From positions 1 to 64,000 of IMG/VR virus record IMGVR_UViG_3300020437_000004: DNA of 64,000 bases. One strand, given 5' to 3'. The DNA comes from a virus. Both the position numbers and the translations under genes were made by a program. This document shows positions 57,078-64,000 of the stretch, piece after piece. Position 1 is the stretch's first letter. Each line of letters opens with the position of its first letter. The notes beneath the pieces are model-generated. The model was not told the origin of the DNA, made no database searches, and saw only the letters and a list, made by a program, of their open reading frames with translations.

Positions 57078-58227
57078 CTATTGACAAATCACGATCCCCT
57101 GACAATCCACAATGTAATTGATACATGCATGTAATGCCAAAGATATGTGTGTGATCTGGTGCATAGTAGTAGTCAGGATGCTGTGTGAGGTGAGAATTTT
57201 TGCCCTCTCCCCACGAAGATCTGACTTTGTGGATGAGTCTACCATCATTCCACCATTTTTGTCCAACCCTTGTGACACTTTTCTTACTGACCTTCTCCCA
57301 GTATCCAGAATTGTGAGCACTACCATATTGATAGTGGAAGGCAAGGGCATCAACATATGCCTCTACCATTCTTAGATACCAGAGATTAGCGAGTAGTCTC
57401 TCCTCATTTGTTTGGCCATTAACCAAATAGTCGCAGATTCTTTTTGCGACCATATCATAATGTAATAGCGAAAGTGCTTGCAATGGCTCGAAGAAGAGCA
57501 AAGCGTTACCATTGAGTGCCAACTTATTATTGACAATCATATCGGGTGCGTAAGATGGAGTCCACTCGAAGAGGTCTCCATGTGAGTATACAACCTCAGC
57601 ATCTACATGTGACTGATAGTCCCTGTGAAACAGGTAACCTGTCCGTGAGATGCCTTGCTTAGGAAATGGAAGACTAAACTTCCATCCATATTCATGGGCG
57701 AGGTGGTAGGTATACTCTGGGTGACCATGTATTTTATGGTCATCGAAATATAATACACTATTGACACATGGAATGTCAATCTCTTTTCTATAGTTGCTGA
57801 GAGCACCTGAGCAGTTGATTACGAAATCATATTCATTGCTAATAGAATTAAGAGCAGTGATACGTTTTCCAATAAACTTTACTCCTTTATATTTCTCTAG
57901 ATTCTCTTGGAGAAATGGGTTAAGAGTCTTAGTGTAAAAGTGAATAGCATCTGCATGTAGAAATCTATGATAGAAATGCTTTGAGTTACCCCAGTCAACA
58001 AACTCAATGCCCTTCTTATAGGACGCAAGTCCTAGGGCAATAAGATCATCGATAGTTAAACCCAATGTGCATTCTATCAGTGATGCAAATTGAGGTGTGG
58101 TTGACTCACCAACAGGAAGTTGTTGGGTGTCGGGATCATAATAACAATCAACTTTAATGTTGTAGGTCAAGAGATTCATGATGGTAATTAAACCACCACT
58201 ACCTCTGCCAATCACTGCTACCTTCAT
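57073..58227 (-). CDS. divergent flavin-dependent halogenase family protein 3
   Basis: 384 residues, about 100-160 shorter than the two at 15211 and 16844. FAD-binding VIGRGSGG (5-12), PVGESTTPQ (38-46), a lysine pair K71/K72 in ASYKKGIEFVDWG and a EYGWKFSLPF segment in place of the W-x-W-x-I-P motif; FFEPLQALSLL replaces EPLESTG. The FAD fold and the lysine are kept but two signature motifs are altered, so it may be a halogenase with a different substrate or another flavin monooxygenase. It overlaps the 121-residue gene by four bases and that gene overlaps the giant fibre-like gene by one. Confidence 0.75.
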   Translation of the reverse strand: MKVAVIGRGSGGLITIMNLLTYNIKVDCYYDPDTQQLPVGESTTPQFASLIECTLGLTIDDLIALGLASYKKGIEFVDWGNSKHFYHRFLHADAIHFYTKTLNPFLQENLEKYKGVKFIGKRITALNSISNEYDFVINCSGALSNYRKEIDIPCVNSVLYFDDHKIHGHPEYTYHLAHEYGWKFSLPFPKQGISRTGYLFHRDYQSHVDAEVVYSHGDLFEWTPSYAPDMIVNNKLALNGNALLFFEPLQALSLLHYDMVAKRICDYLVNGQTNEERLLANLWYLRMVEAYVDALAFHYQYGSAHNSGYWEKVSKKSVTRVGQKWWNDGRLIHKVRSSWGEGKNSHLTQHPDYYYAPDHTHIFGITCMYQLHCGLSGDRDLSIV

Positions 58228-58589
58228 TCTCCTTCTAGATACTCTCGAATTTCTGCTGCTCTTGTTTCAGAGACACTCATCTTTTCTTTAGGTGAGTCTA
58301 GTCCAACTTCCTTTCGGTAGTCTTCCACTATCTTATCATAGGGGACTTCTCTCAATTCGTCAACAATGTTTTTGCCTGACGGTTTTGTATCAAGATCTTT
58401 GATGGTATTGATATTGCTATTCCAATACCTCTTCATCTTCTTAAGCATCTTATGACGACCATCGGGATCGTCTTTATACTTTTCGATGACCTCACGCAGA
58501 AGTTTCAACTCTTTAGTTGTCTTCTGTATTGTTTTGTCTGCCCAGTCCTTGTGTCTTTTACGACCTGGCTGGTCACCAAATCCATTCAT
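58224..58589 (-). CDS. hypothetical basic protein, 121 aa
   Basis: Lys/Arg/Glu-rich, helical, beginning MNGFGDQPGRKRHKDWADKT. It lies between the giant gene (one-base overlap) and the third halogenase (four-base overlap), so the three are translationally linked. No family recognised; an adaptor for the enzyme is possible. Confidence 0.6.
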   Translation of the reverse strand: MNGFGDQPGRKRHKDWADKTIQKTTKELKLLREVIEKYKDDPDGRHKMLKKMKRYWNSNINTIKDLDTKPSGKNIVDELREVPYDKIVEDYRKEVGLDSPKEKMSVSETRAAEIREYLEGE

Positions 58590-61500
58590 TACTGTACTCC
58601 GTTAACTCTGATTTTGAATCTGACTCGATCACGGTATTCTTTCTTATCTATAAACCAATACATAGACTCCTTGTTATGTGACTCTTGGTAGAATGCATCA
58701 TACACAGGACGTTTTGTATCTCTGTAACCTCGACCAGATGGCTCGTATCCAATCTTAATTTCTGACGGTATGTCTTTAGTTAGTGGATTGTAATTAGGAG
58801 CACTGGATCTATGTGCTGCGATGGTAGGACTAAATGGTGCAACATTATTATCGGTGGAGTAATCCATGATCCGATCAGTATACTTAGGTGGCCAGTAGAA
58901 TTCAAATTCCTGACCCTCTCCATATCCGTCACCCCAGTCCAAGACTTCGAGCAATTCTATTGTAGCATAGAAATTTGTAATTCGCTTAGGACCTGCCTTG
59001 TTGCTGTAACCTTCATTCTTTGCCCAGAAAGTTATACCAACACGAATCTTGGCAGTGTTAGCACCGATGCCATGATCCTCTACGTTATCATCATCCTCTG
59101 GAATCAACCAGTAGTCTTGGATAAAGTATCCCATCTCATAGTTTGTAAGGACTTCTGGATTCTGTTGCATACCATCGTAGAGGTTGTCAAGCATCCACTG
59201 TAAGTCACTAGTTGCTACGAAACTATTCATCTTGGTATCCCACCATGAGAAACCATCGTCAGAATACTTTGCAAGTCTTGCATAGTGTGTCTCTGATTGG
59301 ACGTGTCTCTTTACAGCAGTGGGTGCACCAGTGCCATCCAAGTAGATAGGACCTGTCTTGCCATCTTTGAATAGCATTCTGGTGACAAGTTGATTGTAAT
59401 GTTGTCCTTTATCTTTCTCTTTGAATCCATATGTATCAATGTATGCATTCCTATCACTGCCATCCCATCCACGGAAGGACATAGCAGCACGGTTATTAGA
59501 TCCTCCCTGATCTGCTGTCCAGTGTGTGTAGCGTGGGTAATCATCATGGTCATGGATCTGATTATTAGCATCCATGTTTACTGCTTGCTGATTCTCCCAA
59601 ACAGTATAGTATCTCTGCCAGTCTTCAATCTCTGAGTTTTTACCTCTGTCATCTAGGTTGTGCATGTAGCACATATCAAATCCTGTGATCTCACCACCCA
59701 CACCCTTAGAAGATTCTGCCTCTGGGTTGATAGTTGATGGGTATGGAATTGACCTAGCGTCACCTGGTTGTGTCTGTAGACGGAGGTTGAATGTTGATTC
59801 AAAGAGATAATTATCTTCATCAAGGATGCCTAACCTAGGTGTAATCTGTCCACTAGTAGGTCCTCGTTTGATCTCTGTGACTTTGAATTTAATTACGTCA
59901 CCCTCAACTACCTCAAAGAAATCATCATCATGTAACTTCTGTCCGATCTCTGGCCATGCTCCTGCTCTAAACTTCTGCTCCCAAAGAACGTTATTGTTTT
60001 TCCAAAGTTTTAATATGAATACCATGCAGTCACCTGCAAGACCTTGAGTAATACCTCCAAGACTACGCAAAGAGAATTTACCTTTGGTTACTATCTTACT
60101 CTTCTGTGTCCTGTTAACTTGGAATAGATACTCACCATTACATTTACCACATGAGATGTCTCCACTATCTCCTGTGACGTCAATGACCTCAGATCCACAA
60201 TCATTTCTCATCAACAAGACATCTTTAAATGATTTCTTAAACAGTCGTGGATCACAATCTGACTTAGAAAGTAGAGGTTTAGTTATAGATGGAGGTTTGT
60301 CCTCTCTCCACACATAACATTCAATACCCTCATAGGCTGTAGCACCACCTGCCCATACAACTTCGTGCCAGAATTTACAATCATCAAAGTCACTGTCACC
60401 ACTGATTAGATCCTCCCACCACTGCCAGTGATCACCTTTCCATACTGTGTAGTCTCTACTGTCACTAACAGATCCTTCTGGGTTGAGTGATTCATCAGAG
60501 AATAAAACATAATTAGATTCTGAGGATGATACACCATCAATCCTCCATCCATCTGACAACTGAGAGAAGTTTGTAAATGTATCACCTACGTTATAACTGT
60601 TGAGTTGAGCACCATTAGAGACAAGCAAGAATCCTAAGTTGCCACCCTTGTATTGTTGAAGGATGTTGATAGGTATCATATGCTGTGTCATACCAGCCTC
60701 ATTAGTTGCATCCACAACCAAAAGTTGTGCCCATCGTGGGACACCATCTGTCTCAATGTATGCCATCAAGGTATTTCTATACCCTGCCCTACCTTTTTCC
60801 ACATCTATATTCATTAAGATGGTGTTGTTTACATCATTTGGAATTAGGTAATAGTTTTTGTTAGAGTCCTTGGTAGGTGGCTCTTCTATTGTTTGCTTAC
60901 GAATAGAATAGAAATGATTATCCATTTCTATGTTGCCAGTGCTTGCTTTATCTACCCGTGAAATTCTAATCGTCCCGTTACAATCGTCTCCATGTCCATC
61001 AAGAAGACAGACAGATTCATTGTCATTGTATATCCTATCAGCAAAATTACTATTAGCAGAGTGTAGATTCTGGAAAGTAATAGGGTAAGTGCCTGCTGAC
61101 ATGTTGGTAAATCTTTCAGTCTGACTACCTCTCGTGCCTCGACGCTCAAATGTCTTGTTGTCAATAGTAAAACTATCACATGTCACACCTGCAATATTTG
61201 GAGAGTCTTTCCATGACCACTCGATAGTGAAGTCACAGTTACCAGAGACTGTAATACTTTGACCAGAGAATTTTACTTCTGCTGTAGAGAATAGTTTGTC
61301 ATAATACCTATGTAATTCTTGTGCCTTTTCTTTCTTACCTAGGTATGGATTCATGGCTGCAGCATCTTCATATGCCCATCCTAAAATTTCTACGAAACCA
61401 TACCCACCTGCGTTTAAGGTTGCTCTCTCACCATTGCCTGGTGTGTCAGGCTCACCTGGTTTAATTGTAAGTAGAGTATCTTTTCTAGAGTTGGAATAGT

Positions 61501-62977
61501 ATTTGTATACTGCAACTGATCTATCGTCTTTCTTATTCTTATGTAAGTAGAAGACAGGTTGATTAGATGTCAGTGTATATCCTGTTGGAGGTGTAGAGGA
61601 TGTGCCATAGTCATGATTAGTGCCTGCCTTGTTACCTTCCAACACCATGAATGTGACATCAAAACTAGCACTGTCACCAGTAAATGATGCTGTGGTTTCT
61701 GTGCCTACAGCAGGTAGGTCACCAGTGTATGTGCAATACCATCTACTATCAAACTCACCATTGTCATTATATACTTCAACGTTAACAGTGATGTTAGCAC
61801 TACCAAGAGTAGCACTGTATGTCCTGTTACCTGCAGACGTATAGATTTTATTACCGCCAGGATTATCGATCTTACTACCATTCCATGACCCATCATAGTT
61901 TGTGGTCACACCTAATAGATTATGCAGACCACTACCATAAGGTTTAAATGCTAGAGCAGCACCTTTCTGTGTCACATACTCATAGATACCAACTCTATCT
62001 GGATAGCAGTTAGCAATACAGAATGACTTGATGTTACCGTTATATCCTCTAGGGTAGAAGGTAACACAATCCTGTGAAGGTGGTTGCCATGCACCATCAA
62101 TGTATGGTTTAAACAAACACTCTAGTGCTTCCTCTACACACTTACCCCAGTCATCATTTTTCTGCTCAGGTGGACAATAGAATTGCTCTCTTGTATCAGT
62201 CCTCTCCCAGTATCCATCACCAATATCTTTAACTAAATTATCTCTTTGCAACTCCCATATTTTATCACAGTCTTTACCTCCTCCACCGATAGTTGGTGGA
62301 AGAATACCTGTGCCAGGTGTAGGTATCTTAATAGGAAATTCTACACACGTACTAGGATCTGTAGCATACTTCTCACACTCTGGACAGAATGGTAAGTATG
62401 GAAACATATCACAGATCATATCGATCGGTGGGTCTACCCTGAGATCAGGTATATCAAACGGAGGTAGATCAATATCAGGTTGTCTAATCCCACCATCATC
62501 AAGTCCTAGAGGAGGATAACATCTTCCAACCAACTGTCTGATAACTTCCCTAGGATCTATATCCTCATCAGATGGAGGAAGTGGAGGGGGTGTAGGTAGA
62601 TCAGGTGACGTGCCTCGCTCAGGACTGTTAGGTATAGGAATAGGACCGTAACATCTATTCGCAGGGTTGTCAGCAGGATCATCATAAGTTGGCACACCAC
62701 TACTAGGAGGTGGCGGTGGTGTGGCGAGTGTGATTCTGACGGGATTAGATGCATCCAACGGGTTAGGTTGGAGTGACTCCTGTCTAAACGGACCGTAGCA
62801 TCTTCCATCAGCACCAATGATGGGATCACTAGGCTGCAGAGTCCCAGCCGCTTGCCTTGGGTCACTAGGAATATACTGTGTAACATCCCTAGGGTTGGCA
62901 GCGTCGAGTGCGTTAGGTTGTAATTGAGGTATCTGTGGTGAATAACTTCCACCATAACACCTTGGGTCCGCTGTCAT
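58589..62977 (-). CDS. giant virion-like protein with RCYGP repeats, 1462 aa
   Basis: The first 155 residues hold four repeats of about 45-53 residues marked by R-C-Y-G/P at residues 6, 59, 108 and 152, with proline-rich spacers and a repeated LQPNxLDAxNP. Then a cysteine-rich segment (about 185-310), followed by beta-rich modules (for example FSGQSITVSGNCDFTIEWSW, and WHEVVWAGGATAYEGIECYV). No enzyme motif is seen. Length and composition suggest a tail fibre or long surface protein. A late-type AATAAATA lies 23 bases upstream. It is followed by and coupled to a halogenase relative. Confidence 0.65.
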   Translation of the reverse strand: MTADPRCYGGSYSPQIPQLQPNALDAANPRDVTQYIPSDPRQAAGTLQPSDPIIGADGRCYGPFRQESLQPNPLDASNPVRITLATPPPPPSSGVPTYDDPADNPANRCYGPIPIPNSPERGTSPDLPTPPPLPPSDEDIDPREVIRQLVGRCYPPLGLDDGGIRQPDIDLPPFDIPDLRVDPPIDMICDMFPYLPFCPECEKYATDPSTCVEFPIKIPTPGTGILPPTIGGGGKDCDKIWELQRDNLVKDIGDGYWERTDTREQFYCPPEQKNDDWGKCVEEALECLFKPYIDGAWQPPSQDCVTFYPRGYNGNIKSFCIANCYPDRVGIYEYVTQKGAALAFKPYGSGLHNLLGVTTNYDGSWNGSKIDNPGGNKIYTSAGNRTYSATLGSANITVNVEVYNDNGEFDSRWYCTYTGDLPAVGTETTASFTGDSASFDVTFMVLEGNKAGTNHDYGTSSTPPTGYTLTSNQPVFYLHKNKKDDRSVAVYKYYSNSRKDTLLTIKPGEPDTPGNGERATLNAGGYGFVEILGWAYEDAAAMNPYLGKKEKAQELHRYYDKLFSTAEVKFSGQSITVSGNCDFTIEWSWKDSPNIAGVTCDSFTIDNKTFERRGTRGSQTERFTNMSAGTYPITFQNLHSANSNFADRIYNDNESVCLLDGHGDDCNGTIRISRVDKASTGNIEMDNHFYSIRKQTIEEPPTKDSNKNYYLIPNDVNNTILMNIDVEKGRAGYRNTLMAYIETDGVPRWAQLLVVDATNEAGMTQHMIPINILQQYKGGNLGFLLVSNGAQLNSYNVGDTFTNFSQLSDGWRIDGVSSSESNYVLFSDESLNPEGSVSDSRDYTVWKGDHWQWWEDLISGDSDFDDCKFWHEVVWAGGATAYEGIECYVWREDKPPSITKPLLSKSDCDPRLFKKSFKDVLLMRNDCGSEVIDVTGDSGDISCGKCNGEYLFQVNRTQKSKIVTKGKFSLRSLGGITQGLAGDCMVFILKLWKNNNVLWEQKFRAGAWPEIGQKLHDDDFFEVVEGDVIKFKVTEIKRGPTSGQITPRLGILDEDNYLFESTFNLRLQTQPGDARSIPYPSTINPEAESSKGVGGEITGFDMCYMHNLDDRGKNSEIEDWQRYYTVWENQQAVNMDANNQIHDHDDYPRYTHWTADQGGSNNRAAMSFRGWDGSDRNAYIDTYGFKEKDKGQHYNQLVTRMLFKDGKTGPIYLDGTGAPTAVKRHVQSETHYARLAKYSDDGFSWWDTKMNSFVATSDLQWMLDNLYDGMQQNPEVLTNYEMGYFIQDYWLIPEDDDNVEDHGIGANTAKIRVGITFWAKNEGYSNKAGPKRITNFYATIELLEVLDWGDGYGEGQEFEFYWPPKYTDRIMDYSTDNNVAPFSPTIAAHRSSAPNYNPLTKDIPSEIKIGYEPSGRGYRDTKRPVYDAFYQESHNKESMYWFIDKKEYRDRVRFKIRVNGVQ

Positions 62978-62982
62978 TACAA

Positions 62983-63651
62983 CTAGTTATCTTCTTTGTT
63001 ATTTATTTCCTCTTCCATAGTCTTGTATGCCCACTCATCTGTGTGTCCAACTGACCACCATTTAGGTAGAGTTTCTACAGCATAGTTTTGTGTGCAGACT
63101 TTGAAGTCAGGTTGTAGTAGAGCATCATTGTTTACCAAACTGTTGTCAAAGAATTGACATCTATTGTTAGGTTGTGCAGCAAACTGTCCATTGTCCAGTG
63201 CAATAATATTAAATGTCTTATGCTCAGGATCATGCTCTGAAAAGTTTGTATCCAATACAGAGAAGTCAGGGTGTGCTGTATCAATAGTGAATTCATATTC
63301 ACCAGGATGCATCTTCCTATCTTTACCAAAGAAAGAGCAGCGACCAAGGATAGGTTTCTCAACCACTGTAATATTGTAGTCGAAACAATCCCACAACTCT
63401 AGGACATCTAGTGGTAGTTGATTATCTTTATCATAATCTTCCTTCCATACGAATGCACTGAGTGGTAACTTGTCAAACAGTGCACCGTAATCAGTCAGTA
63501 GGGTCTCAAAGTATAATGCTTTCGCTTGTATACTTCTTACTGAGATCCAAATACCAGGTGTGATCTCTCCATGACCCTTCTCTAGGTCATAAAGATACTC
63601 TTTCTTTACCCATACCTTTCTTGGAGGTAAGGGGTGGACTAGATAACTCAT
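62983..63651 (-). CDS. conserved hypothetical protein, 222 aa
   Basis: Starts MSYLVHPLPPRKVWVKKEYL; mostly beta-structured, with WISVRSIQAKALYFETLLTD and a Cys-containing C-terminal half, ending in an acidic tail. It is similar in style to proteins placed between structural genes in cyanophages. Overlaps the upstream metallopeptidase-like gene by four bases. No domain recognised. Confidence 0.65.
   Translation of the reverse strand: MSYLVHPLPPRKVWVKKEYLYDLEKGHGEITPGIWISVRSIQAKALYFETLLTDYGALFDKLPLSAFVWKEDYDKDNQLPLDVLELWDCFDYNITVVEKPILGRCSFFGKDRKMHPGEYEFTIDTAHPDFSVLDTNFSEHDPEHKTFNIIALDNGQFAAQPNNRCQFFDNSLVNNDALLQPDFKVCTQNYAVETLPKWWSVGHTDEWAYKTMEEEINNKEDN
63000..63007 (-). promoter_or_regulatory. 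late-promoter-like AATAAATA
   Basis: AATAAATA on the minus strand, 23 bases before the ATG of the 1462-residue gene. Confidence 0.5.
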
Positions 63652-64000
63652 TCTTTAATGTAATTGTTTTCAATAAGCCACTGCTTAGTGAGTGGAGTGG
63701 GTGGATATACTTCCCACATAGGAGTGCCAGATGCACAGACTTCAAGTGCTTCCTGTGTCATGCCCTCTTCATGACCTGCCCAGAATGCCTCCTTCTCCCA
63801 TGGGATCGCTTTAGGATTCTGGTAGTATGCTTTTGCTGCCATGTCTGCCCACAGACCAGGCACATCCTCTTCGGGTTTGATAATAGCAAGTAGTGTATTA
63901 TCTAGCGTCCCTGCCATACAGTCTTGTGCAGCATGCCAACCCTCATGCCTGAGGACTGCCATCAAAATATGAGGACGACTAACCCATGCCTCATTCAGAT
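63648..64000 (-). CDS. HExxH metallopeptidase-like protein, C-terminal part
   Basis: The frame is open to the right edge, so the N-terminus lies outside the window. The visible part contains ILMAVLRHEGWHAAQDCMAG, with HEGWH as an H-E-x-x-H zinc motif, and further on EEDVPGLWADMAAKAYY and EKEAFWAGHEEG, in which a Glu or His could be the third ligand. It may process a virion protein or act on the host wall. Overlaps the next gene by four bases. Family not identified. Confidence 0.65.
   Translation of the reverse strand, partial: LNEAWVSRPHILMAVLRHEGWHAAQDCMAGTLDNTLLAIIKPEEDVPGLWADMAAKAYYQNPKAIPWEKEAFWAGHEEGMTQEALEVCASGTPMWEVYPPTPLTKQWLIENNYIKE

Noticed and set aside
1-64000. tRNA genes, integrase, attachment site or insertion sequences
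   Set aside because: No cloverleaf-like segment, recombinase motif or terminal repeats noticed on reading; a tRNA scan was not possible, so short tRNAs cannot be fully excluded.

Overview
The window is part of a T4-like myovirus genome infecting a marine unicellular cyanobacterium (Prochlorococcus or Synechococcus type). The evidence is a full set of T4-type baseplate, hub and replication proteins (gp26, gp48, gp53, gp54, gp4, a gp5-type spike with gp27-like hub, gp32, gp33, PhoH, ThyX) together with two cyanobacterial auxiliary genes, cp12 and a cpeT-type bilin lyase relative. Base composition is AT-rich. Almost everything is on the minus strand; only gp48 and gp53 are on the plus strand. 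Coding is very dense with many 1-4 base stop/start overlaps; no gene-free stretch exceeds about 300 bases once the short reading frames listed here are counted. I saw no tRNA, rRNA, CRISPR array, insertion sequence or integrase.

Layout by region. 1-8.7 kb: early-type accessory region of small unknown proteins, two beta-class DNA methyltransferases (1950-2867, 7080-7922), two small 2OG-Fe(II) oxygenases, and a repeated promoter cassette of fixed geometry. 8.7-10.6 kb: an SF2 helicase behind its own terminator and promoter, and two small genes. 10.6-18.3 kb: five 2OG-Fe(II)/JmjC-like oxygenases in a row, two small genes, and two flavin-dependent tryptophan-halogenase relatives. 18.3-30.4 kb: three tandem Gly/His-rich fibre paralogues (the middle one with a fibrinogen/intelectin-like C-terminus), a chaperone-like gene and four larger virion proteins. 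30.4-46.3 kb: tail lysozyme, gp5 spike, cpeT, a chain of micro-genes, cp12, gp27-like hub, two tape-measure-like giants (one with an M23 peptidase domain), gp51-like, gp26, gp54, an unknown and gp4. 46.3-48.4 kb: plus-strand gp48 and gp53, closed by a strong hairpin terminator. 48.5-57 kb: replication, nucleotide and regulation genes (two glutaredoxins, cupin, DUF4385, gp32, DUF1825, gp33, another oxygenase, MGME1-type exonuclease, PhoH, ThyX) and a secreted beta-barrel-like protein. 57-64 kb: a third halogenase relative coupled to a 1462-residue virion-like protein, and a truncated HExxH metallopeptidase at the right edge.

How it works together: the structural genes are preceded by TAAATA-core late promoters (TATAAATA, CTAAATA, GATAAATA, AATAAATA) about 20-30 bases upstream of their starts, consistent with gp33-dependent late transcription. 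The most interesting proposal is a candidate virion-decoration system: halogenases and 2OG oxygenases are co-transcribed with, and directly downstream of, aromatic/His-rich fibre genes at one locus, and a third halogenase is translationally coupled to another large fibre-like gene. A second notable item is a small regulon of four early promoters sharing an exactly spaced -10 element, CTACC box and 24-bp palindrome. All functional statements are from sequence inspection; no searches were run.
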